This document shows positions 40,612-48,907 of a stretch of DNA of 64,000 bases, in pieces. The DNA is from an uncultured bacterium (GTDB lineage: Bacteria > Bacteroidota > Rhodothermia > Rhodothermales > UBA10348). The translations under genes were made by a program, and so were the position numbers. The notes under the pieces are model-generated. The model was not told the origin of the DNA and made no database searches. It was given only the letters and a program-made list of their open reading frames with translations. How positions within the stretch are numbered: the stretch's first letter is position 1; each line of letters begins with the position of its first letter. The stretch covers positions 1,054,001 to 1,118,000 of the forward strand of contig CALSQR010000001.1 of assembly GCA_943788505.1 (NCBI GenBank), given 5' to 3'.

Positions 40612-42339
40612 TTAGTCCCGTACTTCTTCGAGGAGCATCAACCCCGAAGGGTGCGCTGTGAACGAAACCTGACCGTACGAAACAATAGAAATTGACCCGG
40701 TCATTGCATCGCGTAGTACGGTATCGTCAGGCCAAACGATGGATACATTGACGCGCGTCTTCCCAAGGGCTTTGTCAAGAATGACTACCTGATCAGTATC
40801 CATACCGATCTGTACACCTCGGTGGAAAGCCATCGGAGATTCTTGGACCATGTCATAGCCACCGCGCGCAATCGCTGGGTGAGATCCTCTAAAGAGCGAA
40901 AGTCTTCTAAAAACATCGACTAGGTCTTCGTCCGCTCCATCCCAGTCCATGGGAGCCATCGCCGCCAACCTGCTGTCCGAGACCTCAGGACCACTCTCTT
41001 GTCCGTTTTCATCTCCATAATAGATCACAAGAGGCCCTGCTGAGAGCAGAAAGGACGAAGCGTGCTCCTGAAATGATGAACGAGTGATTCTGCCTTCGCT
41101 AGGTGAGGAAACCGTCCGAAAAGGGGGTGCTTCTGTAGCCAATACCACGATCTCTGTACTGGCTTGAACCGCTTCTGAGAGTGCATCGGACGAGGAATTT
41201 GGACGGTGCTGAGCCATATGCCTATACGTGACTCCTTCAACCTGTGACGGACTCGAGTGCATTCCATCCGTGAGAAGCAGAAATGGTTGATCCGCTGACC
41301 ATTCGTCCTCTCCCGATGCAGCCATTTTTCCGGCGCGAGCACGAGCTACTTCCTGAGCCAACAAGGTCATGGCTGCCGGGTCAATATTGCCTGCCTCCCT
41401 AACGTAAAACCCATCTATCGGCCAGTCGCGCGCCCAATCTGCTAACCATTTCACAACGTGATTCGTCGCGGTACGCTGGGCCCCGTTCCGCTGGAAAAAA
41501 TCATCTAACTCCTGCTGCTCTACGGCAGTGCGTTCGGAACCCCATTTTAACGCCAGAAACGTAGGTAACGAGGACACTTCGATATCGGATCGAAGATCGG
41601 GAAGTCCTCGAACACACATTGTTTGATCATCCGCTCCGCATCCTTCATAACCAGCTACGTCTGCTCTAATCCACTCCGTCCCCCACCATCGCTCCCATCC
41701 ACTCACGGAGTCTTCCAAAGCCACTTGGTCGGAGAGATAGGACTGCCATCCTACTCGACTTGACGGTGTCCAAGACCGCCATGAATCGCCATTCAGACCA
41801 CCAAAATTGAAGGCTGCCATGTCATGCATGGTCGCGGGTCCAACGTGGTTAAGATCCACGTCAATAATGACTTTCATGCCCTTTTCCCGAGCCGCGACAA
41901 ACAGGGCTGCGAAGTCGGCTTCATTGCCATAGGCATTATCCAACGATGTGTAGTCCAATGGCCACGATCCGTCGTATCCATACTGTTGGACATCACCGTC
42001 TCCTCCACCAATCCAGCCATGAACCTGCTCATAGGGTGCAGAAATCCACAATGCATTGATACCGAGTGAGGAGAAATAGTCGTCATCCATCCAAGAAATC
42101 AGACCGGCAAAATCTCCGCCATCGAAATGCCCCGACGGATCCTTGTCATATGGTGATCCGTTCCCGTCTAGACCTCGGCCATATGCGAAATCGTTGGACG
42201 AGTCTCCATTGGAAAATCTGTCGGTAACCACACGGTAAACAGTAGCGTGGTCCCAAGAAAAATCAAAATTCTGGGCCTGGATGGTTGGGGCGTAAAACAC
42301 CGCCATCAACAGGATCAGCCGGCACGGTCGCATGGGCAC
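40612..42339 (-). CDS. GH13 alpha-amylase-like protein (MalS type) lacking catalytic residues
   Basis: Exported 575-residue protein with an alpha-amylase barrel, closest in pattern to periplasmic MalS (GHFDGGDFAGL, INALWISAPYEQVHGW, YGNEADFAALF). Region I is partly kept (DVDLNHVG, 160-167). In region II the nucleophile Asp is replaced by Arg314 (IDGFYVREAG). The acid Glu position near LLLTDGMHS (354-361) has no Glu. The region IV His-Asp is Phe423-Gln424 (SSFQEH). The frame is intact and the fold signals continue (VIYYGDENG). It is therefore probably not a hydrolase but may bind glucans. Function is inference. Confidence 0.85.
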   Translation of the reverse strand: MPMRPCRLILLMAVFYAPTIQAQNFDFSWDHATVYRVVTDRFSNGDSSNDFAYGRGLDGNGSPYDKDPSGHFDGGDFAGLISWMDDDYFSSLGINALWISAPYEQVHGWIGGGDGDVQQYGYDGSWPLDYTSLDNAYGNEADFAALFVAAREKGMKVIIDVDLNHVGPATMHDMAAFNFGGLNGDSWRSWTPSSRVGWQSYLSDQVALEDSVSGWERWWGTEWIRADVAGYEGCGADDQTMCVRGLPDLRSDIEVSSLPTFLALKWGSERTAVEQQELDDFFQRNGAQRTATNHVVKWLADWARDWPIDGFYVREAGNIDPAAMTLLAQEVARARAGKMAASGEDEWSADQPFLLLTDGMHSSPSQVEGVTYRHMAQHRPNSSSDALSEAVQASTEIVVLATEAPPFRTVSSPSEGRITRSSFQEHASSFLLSAGPLVIYYGDENGQESGPEVSDSRLAAMAPMDWDGADEDLVDVFRRLSLFRGSHPAIARGGYDMVQESPMAFHRGVQIGMDTDQVVILDKALGKTRVNVSIVWPDDTVLRDAMTGSISIVSYGQVSFTAHPSGLMLLEEVRD

Positions 42340-42493
42340 AAGGGAGATAGAAAAAGGTAGACAGCCGTTCTAAGGTACGGCAACCGATCGGTTCCATACG
42401 GCTCTGCACGCGCTTTTACCTTCGCTTCACCGGATACCGTTCGTGAAGGACGTCCTAAACCTCTATTCGTCTGGACAAAAGGCCAGATTACAA

Positions 42494-43138
42494 TCAAGCC
42501 AAAGCACGGCCCGACTGCCGAAAAATACCCGTGCGATTCACGTGCCCAACATATCGGCCAAGGACCCTTACCTCTTCGAATACATCCGGACGAATCAGGA
42601 TATCATCATACTCCTCATTGGCAGGCTCCAATCTCAGACCATCTCGGTCATAGAACACTTTTTTGAGGGAAGTTTCTCCATTAAAGAGAACCGCTCCAAT
42701 CCCACCATTTGGGATGTCATCGTCCATCAAGAGAACATAGTCCCCATCATTAATATCCACACCCATCATTGAATTACCTGACACCCGAATGGCAAAAATT
42801 CGATCTAATCCGGGAAATAGGGTTTCCAGTGTAATAGTCCCGAGATGCTCTTCCACGGCTTCCTGTAGCTTCCCAGCCGTGATGATTCCTCGTATCGGAA
42901 TTCCGATCGGCTCACCATCTTCTTCAACCTCTTCTGGGAAATAGAATCCATCATCCTGCCGCCTGAGAAACCCTTTCTTTTCAAGAGCCTGAAGATTCTG
43001 GGTTACGCTATTAGGGGATCGAAATCCAAACTCGTCGGAAATCTCCCGATACGTTGGCCAGTCTCCATCTCTGTCCACATAGTCCTTCAGAAAGTCCAGG
43101 AAAACTTCCTGTTTGTCAGTGAGTCCTCGGCGTGGCAT
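42494..43138 (-). CDS. lexA: LexA-family SOS repressor
   Basis: Transcription repressor of DNA-damage genes that self-cleaves with RecA. The 214-residue product has an N-terminal winged helix (PTYREISDEFGFRSPNSVTQNLQAL) and a C-terminal S24 peptidase domain. The cleavage bond is Ala88-Gly89 (GIITAGK), the catalytic Ser is Ser123 (VSGNSMM) and the Lys is probably Lys159 (GETSLKK). All catalytic parts are intact. A sigma70-like promoter and a tandem repeat lie directly upstream, toward recO. Most classical Bacteroidetes lack LexA, so its presence fits a Rhodothermota/Balneolota-like host. Confidence 0.93.
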   Translation of the reverse strand: MPRRGLTDKQEVFLDFLKDYVDRDGDWPTYREISDEFGFRSPNSVTQNLQALEKKGFLRRQDDGFYFPEEVEEDGEPIGIPIRGIITAGKLQEAVEEHLGTITLETLFPGLDRIFAIRVSGNSMMGVDINDGDYVLLMDDDIPNGGIGAVLFNGETSLKKVFYDRDGLRLEPANEEYDDILIRPDVFEEVRVLGRYVGHVNRTGIFRQSGRALA

Positions 43139-43194
43139 AGCTCTGCGTCGGTTAAGTCAAGAAATGATTGCGTCTAGAAACGGGTGCAACACAT

Positions 43195-43223
43195 ATAATA
43201 AACATATAACTAGACAAGGTCAA
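43195..43223 (-). promoter_or_regulatory. Predicted lexA promoter
   Basis: On the minus strand TTGACC (43218-43223) and TATTAT (43195-43200) are 17 bp apart, an ideal -35/-10 pair. The transcript would start near 43188, leaving a leader of about 50 bases before lexA. The -35 hexamer is part of the first unit of the GTCAAC repeat array. Confidence 0.6.
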
Positions 43224-43332
43224 CATCCAGGCAAAGTCAACAACCAGACAAGGTCAACGTTGGGAAGCGTCAACGTTGGGAAGCGTCAACGTTGGGAAGC
43301 GTCAACGTTGGGAAGCGTTAACGTTGGGAAGC
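43219..43332. repeat. Seven-unit GTCAAC tandem repeat between recO and lexA
   Basis: Five near-identical 16-bp units (GTCAACGTTGGGAAGC) run from 43253 to 43332, the last with GTTAAC. Two degenerate units beginning GTCAAC at 43219 and 43236 continue the array at a period of 17 bp toward lexA. Each of the first four perfect units holds the palindrome CAACGTTG. The last unit carries the recO stop codon, so the array seems to have grown out of the recO 3' end. The array may be a multi-site operator or just a slippage product. Confidence 0.92.
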
Positions 43333-44082
43333 AATCTGCGCAAAAACCCTGGCACTGCGTGTTGGATAGGCCTCTTCTAGATGATGCCGCAGGTATGTCA
43401 CGACCAAATCGTTCAATTCCATGGATGTGGAAGCGTCTAAATCCATGCGGAGTACATCGGATAGCTCTGCCCGAGACAACACGGCGAATGCCCTCAGAAC
43501 ACTTCTGGGAGTTCGATAAGCAGTCCATCCTTCATGACTTTGATGGTCGATGAGTCCAGAACGCAGATCCAAAATGCCGTACTCCTGATCCATTGATTTC
43601 ACGATACTGCCATCGAAGGATGGCCCAAAACCAAGAATTGTAGCCAGACGAATCTGGAAAAAAGGCCACACATTCGAAGCACGATCCGGCGTTCCATCGA
43701 GCGCAGTGAGGGACGCCGTAAGAAGACCATACACATCGGCGTTCGCCTGTCCATCTGGAAGCAACGCCCCCACCAATTCGATCATTCGAAAAGCCGATTC
43801 CATTCGATCCAACTCCATTCGCAGCGTTGGAAGATGGGCTACATGGGACGCTTCTGACAAAATCTGCAAATCTCGGCCCGGACGGCAATGGATGATTGCA
43901 GCTATTCGAGACATTGGTTCTAACGTAGAGCCAAATCGAGATTTTGCTGCCCTCGCTCCTTTGGCCATCACTCCCATCTTGCCCTCTTCCCGCGTGAAGA
44001 GTGTGACGATCCGGCTGGTCTCGCTGTAATCAATCGTACGAATGACGATGGCTTCGGTATGCAATATGCCGCTTGGGGGCAT
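43318..44082 (-). CDS. recO: DNA repair protein RecO
   Basis: RecFOR-pathway protein that loads RecA onto SSB-coated single-stranded DNA. The 254-residue product begins with the OB-fold pattern LHTEAIVIRTIDYSETSRIVTLFTREEG and GVMAKGARAAKSRFG, typical of RecO, followed by the helical domain. The stop codon is inside the last unit of the tandem repeat. It is upstream of lexA on the same strand, 179 bp apart, placing a recombination mediator and the SOS repressor together. Confidence 0.92.
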   Translation of the reverse strand: MPPSGILHTEAIVIRTIDYSETSRIVTLFTREEGKMGVMAKGARAAKSRFGSTLEPMSRIAAIIHCRPGRDLQILSEASHVAHLPTLRMELDRMESAFRMIELVGALLPDGQANADVYGLLTASLTALDGTPDRASNVWPFFQIRLATILGFGPSFDGSIVKSMDQEYGILDLRSGLIDHQSHEGWTAYRTPRSVLRAFAVLSRAELSDVLRMDLDASTSMELNDLVVTYLRHHLEEAYPTRSARVFAQIASQR

Positions 44083-44145
44083 GGAGACACGTTTTGTTGG
44101 ATGATTGGATCTAAAACAGGTTACATCGGCAAGTTCGGTGTGTCA

Positions 44146-44868
44146 ATGAGCCAGACTATTCACCCCAATGCGTTTTCGATGCCTTTTTCCAAATTGCCTG
44201 ATTTGATAAAACGATACAGAATGCGTTGGAGCCTACTTCTCTTCCCATTGCGTGAGCGCCTTACATGCTCGGGAAAGGAAGCGACCGTTCTCGTAGCATT
44301 CCTGCTGCTTCTTGCTGGCAGTCACCTCTTCAGATACGTACGATACCATCAGCCATTGTTCGATGAAGACTATTACGCTGAAACAGATAGCCTATTCCGC
44401 GTGCTGTCCATGAGAGCAGATTCAATGGACGCGGTTGACACGGTCCACGTTGGGTTTGGCGTAATTCCTGGATCGATTCGATCAGCAGGAACAGATGTCC
44501 AGATGTGGGTTCTTCGCGACACGCTTGAAAAGCCAACAGCAAACTTTCCCATCGACATAAATGATGCTGATGCACGCACATTCCAGGCCTTGCCACGAAT
44601 CGGCCCAAAAATGGCGGAACGGATTGTTCAGTTCCGTACGGCAAAGGGGTCTTTTTCCTCTATCGAGGAATTGCTGGACGTTCGCGGTATCGGAGAGAAG
44701 ACCTTGGAACAGCTCAGGCCGCTGATCCGACTCGGTCCTGATCTACGTCAGGATTCGACGCAGTTTCTAGATTCGACGCAGGTTCTAGATTCGACGCAAG
44801 CTCCGGATTCGACGCAGGTTCAGGATCCGCTGCGTCCCCAGACAGGTCATCCTCCACCGCCTGGGTAA
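44146..44868 (+). CDS. ComEA-like helix-hairpin-helix protein with DSTQ repeats
   Basis: Membrane-anchored protein (240 residues from 44146) with one hydrophobic segment (VLVAFLLLLAGSHLF) and a ComEA-type double helix-hairpin-helix (INDADARTFQALPRIGPKMAERIV, then LLDVRGIGEKTLEQL), which binds DNA. ComEA relatives take part in DNA uptake. The tail has four six-residue repeats of the DSTQxx type, then a Pro-rich end. The open frame begins at 44059, inside the divergent recO gene; later ATGs at 44146 or 44179 are more likely starts. Its last 155 bp overlap the small membrane protein gene on the other strand. Confidence 0.78.
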   Translation: MSQTIHPNAFSMPFSKLPDLIKRYRMRWSLLLFPLRERLTCSGKEATVLVAFLLLLAGSHLFRYVRYHQPLFDEDYYAETDSLFRVLSMRADSMDAVDTVHVGFGVIPGSIRSAGTDVQMWVLRDTLEKPTANFPIDINDADARTFQALPRIGPKMAERIVQFRTAKGSFSSIEELLDVRGIGEKTLEQLRPLIRLGPDLRQDSTQFLDSTQVLDSTQAPDSTQVQDPLRPQTGHPPPPG

Positions 44869-44986
44869 ACGCTTCTCCAGCTTCCTCTTCTCTGGACAAA
44901 AATCGCCATACAGGGATGAGTAGCATCGCTGCCAAAGCAAAGAAGCCGACGAACGTAATAAGAATGACAGGCCAGAAATCTTTCAT
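44714..44986 (-). CDS. Small single-pass membrane protein overlapping the ComEA-like gene
   Basis: A 90-residue protein starting at 44986 (MKDFWPVILITFVGFF), with one membrane helix near residues 5-27 and an acidic tail (REEEAGEAF, VEDDLSGDAA). Its last third is a six-residue repeat (ASNLEP type) read from the complement of the DSTQ repeat. It lies 23 bp after the M50 protease gene and probably shares its transcript. The membrane helix and position support a real gene; the antisense overlap of 155 bp with a coding gene leaves some doubt. No family is recognised. Confidence 0.6.
   Translation of the reverse strand: MKDFWPVILITFVGFFALAAMLLIPVWRFLSREEEAGEAFTQAVEDDLSGDAADPEPASNPELASNLEPASNLETASNPDVDQDRVGSAA
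44752..44823. repeat. Four 18-bp tandem repeats coding on both strands
   Basis: Units begin GATTCGACGCAG/A at 44752, 44770, 44788 and 44806, exactly 18 bp apart. The plus strand reads Asp-Ser-Thr-Gln-x-x, the minus strand Ala-Ser-Asn-x-x-x. As the period is a multiple of three, both frames survive copy-number change. Confidence 0.92.
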
Positions 44987-45009
44987 GATTAGGCTCTGAC
45001 GATGTGGCG

Positions 45010-45699
45010 TCAGCCGCGTTCCATCACATGCTGAACTTCCTGTCTGGCCGCCATGAATACGAATACGGCAACGAGGGGCAAGGTCCACAAGCCCGCGAAC
45101 AGACCGTATATGGCAAAGATGAAGGCCATACCCTGTCCGATCAGACTCGCCACATGGGTCGCATTACGATAGTCCATTTGTGTAGCAAGCGCGGCACGCA
45201 ATACTCGGCCCCCGTCCATAGGGAAGGCTGGAAGAAGGTTGAAGACCACCAGTGCCAGATTTGTCCACATTAACATCGTGAGGACATTACCTCCTGGTGT
45301 CATGGCTTCCGCCATAGATCCAGGCATCTCAAGGGCGGAGTTGACCAAGAATAAAAGACCGGCGATAGCCAAGTTCACAGCTGGACCTGCGATCGCAATC
45401 AGAAACTCCTGCTTGGGCTCTCTAGGCATTCGTTGAAGCCTGGCAACCCCTCCAATGGGGTACATCGTTATGTCCAGGGTTGGGATCCCAAACTCCCGTG
45501 CCATGAAGGCGTGACCCAATTCATGTAATACCACACATCCAAAAATAGCGAGTATGAGTCCAACACCCATGAGTGCCGAAGGAATCGTAACTCCTTGATA
45601 CACATAAAAAACGAAGATGCCGACCAACATCAACAGAAATGTCCAGTGGACGAACATGTCGACGCCGCGGACAGTGCCAAATCGGATGCGTGAGGTCAC
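45010..45699 (-). CDS. Site-2 protease family (M50) intramembrane metalloprotease
   Basis: Multi-pass zinc protease, 229 residues. The zinc motif is VLHELGHAFMARE and the third-ligand motif is LLPAFPMDGGRVLRA; both are intact. It lacks the CBS domains or PDZ domain seen in other branches. It starts with the typical IRFGTVRGVDMFVHWTFLL. Proteases of this kind cleave membrane-bound substrates such as anti-sigma factors, but no target is shown here. The small membrane protein gene follows 23 bp later. HtpX lies upstream on the same strand. Confidence 0.9.
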   Translation of the reverse strand: MTSRIRFGTVRGVDMFVHWTFLLMLVGIFVFYVYQGVTIPSALMGVGLILAIFGCVVLHELGHAFMAREFGIPTLDITMYPIGGVARLQRMPREPKQEFLIAIAGPAVNLAIAGLLFLVNSALEMPGSMAEAMTPGGNVLTMLMWTNLALVVFNLLPAFPMDGGRVLRAALATQMDYRNATHVASLIGQGMAFIFAIYGLFAGLWTLPLVAVFVFMAARQEVQHVMERG

Positions 45700-45750
45700 G
45701 GATGATGCCGGTTAAGAATCAGGAAGTGAAAATGTGTTGGATGCAGTTGT

Positions 45751-46578
45751 TCACGCCTCCATTTCAAGAAGACGTTCTATGCGCATTTCGGTGGGTGGAT
45801 GGGTAGAAAAAAGACTTTTAACGCCCTTCATGGAGCCTGCAAATGGGTTCACGATGAACATATGTGCGGTGGCGGAGGATGCATCCATCTGGATGTGTTC
45901 AGCCCCAGACTGAAGCTTTTGCAAGGCTGACGCAAGCGCTTTGGGTTTGCCGCAGATGAGGGCCCCATCGCGGTCAGCCGCGAACTCGCGAGACCTAGAA
46001 ATGGCCATCTGAATCATCATGGCAGCAATTGGAGCAAGAATAAGCATCAATAATGATGACACTACGCTCCCCCTATCTCGGTCCCCGCCGAAGAAAAATG
46101 CGAATCGGGCCAACATCGTTATGGCCGCCGCAATCGTCGCGGCAATCGAGCCTGTCAAGATGTCGCGATTCTGAATATGGGCTAATTCATGAGCAATCAC
46201 ACCTTCCAGCTCATCCCGGGAAAGGAGACGCACGATCCCGTTCGTAACGGCCACTGCAGCATTTTCAGGATTCCTGCCAGTGGCGAATGCATTCGGTTGA
46301 TCAGATGCTATGACGTAGACCTTTGGCATTGGGAGGCTAGCAGCCTGCCGCAGGCTGTCGACAAGTTCGATTAGCTCTGGGGCCTCATCGGCGGTCACTT
46401 CCTTAGCTCGGTACATTTTCAGGACGATGGAGGCACTGAACCAGTAGCTTCCAAAATTCAGTAACACGGCAATTCCGAAGGCGATGATCATTCCTTGATC
46501 ACCTCCGAATGCTTGCCCAAGAAGAGCAAATAAAACGATTAGGGCCGCCATCAAGGCGGCAGTACGCATTGCATTCAT
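45751..46578 (-). CDS. htpX: Protease HtpX homolog (M48)
   Basis: Membrane zinc metalloprotease that degrades misfolded membrane proteins. The 275-residue product has two N-terminal helices, the zinc motif VIAHELAHIQNRD, a helical hairpin (TGSIAATIAAAI), then SREFAADRDGALICG with the third ligand, and ends with FSTHPPTEMRIERLLEME. All hallmarks of HtpX are present. It sits 51 bp upstream of the M50 protease gene, so the two are likely one unit concerned with membrane protein quality. Confidence 0.95.
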   Translation of the reverse strand: MNAMRTAALMAALIVLFALLGQAFGGDQGMIIAFGIAVLLNFGSYWFSASIVLKMYRAKEVTADEAPELIELVDSLRQAASLPMPKVYVIASDQPNAFATGRNPENAAVAVTNGIVRLLSRDELEGVIAHELAHIQNRDILTGSIAATIAAAITMLARFAFFFGGDRDRGSVVSSLLMLILAPIAAMMIQMAISRSREFAADRDGALICGKPKALASALQKLQSGAEHIQMDASSATAHMFIVNPFAGSMKGVKSLFSTHPPTEMRIERLLEMEA

Positions 46579-46720
46579 GTTGAATTGGGGTTGGCTCCGA
46601 CGAACTGGGCCATACGATGGATACGCTCTGTTTGTGTCAAACAGTAAGCTTGTTTTAAAAAGAAATCGACACGGTCGCTAGAGCCCGAAACGTCGAATTG
46701 TAATGCGTCATTATGACGAA

Positions 46721-47533
46721 TTATCCCAACAATTCGGTCACGACCAGGATGTCATAAATGGCGTGTGTCCAGGCAGCGATCCCAAATCCTCTGACCAGAA
46801 ATATCCCATTCAAAACTAGACCAAATAGGAAACGGAAAGAGAACGAGGCAAGAGTAAATGAATCCCCAAAGGCGCCCACATAATGCACTGCGCTGAATAT
46901 CAAGGCGCCAACAATTGCTGCAATGATATAGGCCATAGCCGGTTTTTTAAACAATGACTTCATGACCCAGAACATGCCTCCGACTAAGACCACTCGGAAA
47001 ACGAGTTCTTCATACAGTCCAGCACCAATCGAAAGCACAAACATCAAAGACGTCGAAAGCGACTCCACTCCATCTTGAACAGGAGCAATCAATAGGTTGG
47101 TACTCAGATCCGGTGCCGCGGAAAAAATGAGCCCAACCACCGTCGAGACCAGCAGGGCCACAACCACGGTATACAACGCACTTTCACCAATCATCCAGCC
47201 GAACCAATCAGAACGAAACGGCAATTTGAGCTTTCGCTCTCTGATGAAAATGAAAACGCCGATTAGCAGAACCGGGATACCTAGCGCGAAGAGCCCTGTA
47301 CCTCCGATAGCCGCTAGAAGTTGTTTTGTCCACAGATCCGCTCCTACCCGCACTTGAGCAGCCGGATCCGTGTTTACAAGAAGTATGAACCCTTCGTACA
47401 GAATGAACAACGGCAGTGCGGCTAGAAAACCGTACGTGCCACTACTGGTGACGCGCCAATACCCCTTACGAGGGGCAGCCTCAGCCTCCGCAGAAATGAC
47501 AGGGTCAAGGGGTTCCAAACTGTCCTCAATCAA
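46721..47533 (-). CDS. CPBP-family (CAAX-type) intramembrane protease
   Basis: Multi-pass membrane protein, 270 residues, of the CPBP/Rce1 family. The conserved Glu-Glu-x3-Arg motif appears as YEELVFRVVLV and the second as FSAVHYVGAF. No ATG is available at the start. A TTG at 47533 fits, overlapping the LysM gene stop by 8 bp, so coupling is probable. The family's bacterial members process membrane proteins or peptides; the substrate here is unknown. A short palindrome (CGTCATTATGACG at 46706-46718) lies just after the stop. Confidence 0.85.
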   Translation of the reverse strand: MIEDSLEPLDPVISAEAEAAPRKGYWRVTSSGTYGFLAALPLFILYEGFILLVNTDPAAQVRVGADLWTKQLLAAIGGTGLFALGIPVLLIGVFIFIRERKLKLPFRSDWFGWMIGESALYTVVVALLVSTVVGLIFSAAPDLSTNLLIAPVQDGVESLSTSLMFVLSIGAGLYEELVFRVVLVGGMFWVMKSLFKKPAMAYIIAAIVGALIFSAVHYVGAFGDSFTLASFSFRFLFGLVLNGIFLVRGFGIAAWTHAIYDILVVTELLG

Positions 47534-48536
47534 TCAAGTGAATGGAAATACGAGATCCTGGTGCAGGTCTTCCAAGAGCCTCCGCAACTGCGTCCGAAAG
47601 TTCAACCATCCCCAAACTGGAATCCATTGATCGATCAGCCACTGTAGCAAATACATGATGGTCACCAGCCTGAGCGCTAACGAGCACAATGCTACCCATC
47701 GGTAGAGAAGGATGACTTACGATGTAGTCAGCATCATTGTAAAATCGCCCTGAAACCAGCATACGTTCATTCATGTCGTGAGGATACACGACTGCTGGAA
47801 ATACTCCAGCCTCTGGGAACCGCCCTTCGTCAGTAAACCCGACCACTGATGATGGGATTTTAAGCGACTGTCCTATACGCAGCGAGGAGCTAGTGAGCGT
47901 ATTAGCTTTCAGAATCGCATCCACCGACACACCCTGAGCCCTAGCAATACCAAATAGCGTATCACCACCGCGAACGGTGTATCGGGATATCGTTCGGTTC
48001 GATGGCACGACTATTTCTGCGCCGGCGGGTATGGAAAGCGGTAGATCAGAATTCAATTCCCACAGGGAATCTGGCGGAATGGCAAAACGGATTGCAAGAG
48101 AGTAAAGGGTCTCACCCTCTCCGACAATGACACCCGAATAGGTTTCGTCCAGCACCCGAACCGCGCCGGGCACTCGTGGCGCTATCTCAAGATTATTTGC
48201 CAATAAACCTGCGGACTGTACTGAAGAATCTGGGGTGGCCTCCGAGGCCTTGTTTTCCTGTATCAACTGGCCAGAAACAGTATTTTCCAGGGCCTCGGGT
48301 GGGTCCACGAATAATCGCATACCGGCCCGCAACGCATTGGAGTCAAGCTCATTCCACGCCCGCAAATCAGCGACGTCCACCGCGTATTCACGTGAGATGC
48401 TGAAGAGCGTTTCTCCCGGTTCAACGATGTGCGTACGCCGGTCTTGCGCTTCGGCTTCCAGAACCGTCAACGCCGTGAGCCCAACGAAGAGAAGCATAAA
48501 CAACATGATTCGTTGCGAACAATAAACCATTACCAT
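47526..48536 (-). CDS. LysM-repeat cell wall protein with RlpA-like C-terminal domain
   Basis: Exported peptidoglycan-binding protein of 336 residues. A signal peptide is followed by three LysM units (VEPGETLFSISREYAV, VGEGETLYSLAIRFAI, VRGGDTLFGIARAQGV). The C-terminal part (FPAVVYPHDMNERMLVSGRF to VELSDAVAEALGRP) looks like a double-psi beta-barrel of the RlpA kind, though the usual Asp-His pair was not clearly found. The gene overlaps the TPR gene by 7 bp and the CPBP gene by 8 bp. A role in wall binding or septal peptidoglycan handling is inferred. Confidence 0.82.
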   Translation of the reverse strand: MVMVYCSQRIMLFMLLFVGLTALTVLEAEAQDRRTHIVEPGETLFSISREYAVDVADLRAWNELDSNALRAGMRLFVDPPEALENTVSGQLIQENKASEATPDSSVQSAGLLANNLEIAPRVPGAVRVLDETYSGVIVGEGETLYSLAIRFAIPPDSLWELNSDLPLSIPAGAEIVVPSNRTISRYTVRGGDTLFGIARAQGVSVDAILKANTLTSSSLRIGQSLKIPSSVVGFTDEGRFPEAGVFPAVVYPHDMNERMLVSGRFYNDADYIVSHPSLPMGSIVLVSAQAGDHHVFATVADRSMDSSLGMVELSDAVAEALGRPAPGSRISIHLID

Positions 48537-48853
48537 TCTCCCATTTCTGCTTCTAGCAAAGCCGACTGTAGTTCAGAGCGTGCATGTAAGTCCTTTAAAC
48601 GAGTAGCTATGCCAATGCCATCCCGATAAACTGATACTGCTTCTTCGATGCGCTCAAGTCTCTCTAGAAGTTTGCCCAAATGGTAATACAAACCAACATA
48701 GGAGGGATCGGACTCTCGCAGCGATTCAAAGTGCTGCCGACCCGACTCCAACTCACCCAGCTTGACATACTCTGAGGCCATAGCGAACCGAATGAAGGAG
48801 TCCGAGGGGTCCTCTTGGTGCCATTCAATCAATTGATTCAGACGACTTCTCAT
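48530..48853 (-). CDS. Small TPR-repeat protein
   Basis: A 107-residue protein made mostly of tetratricopeptide repeats (DSFIRFAMASEYVKLGELESG, VGLYYHLGKLLERLERIEEAV), expected to mediate protein contacts. It has no signal peptide and is likely cytoplasmic. It starts 54 bp after the TPM gene and overlaps the LysM gene by 7 bp, so it belongs to the same run of minus-strand genes. Confidence 0.85.
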   Translation of the reverse strand: MRSRLNQLIEWHQEDPSDSFIRFAMASEYVKLGELESGRQHFESLRESDPSYVGLYYHLGKLLERLERIEEAVSVYRDGIGIATRLKDLHARSELQSALLEAEMGEW

Positions 48854-48907
48854 CAGAAAACGACGCTCTCCACTACTGATATATGCTTGAACGTGGGATA
48901 TCCTCGA

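Noticed and set aside
43139-43190. LexA operator in the lexA leader
   Set aside because: No clear inverted repeat matching a known LexA box was seen there; the array upstream is the better candidate.
43219-43332. Tandem array as a CRISPR
   Set aside because: Units are contiguous 16-17 bp with no unique spacers, and no cas gene is near.
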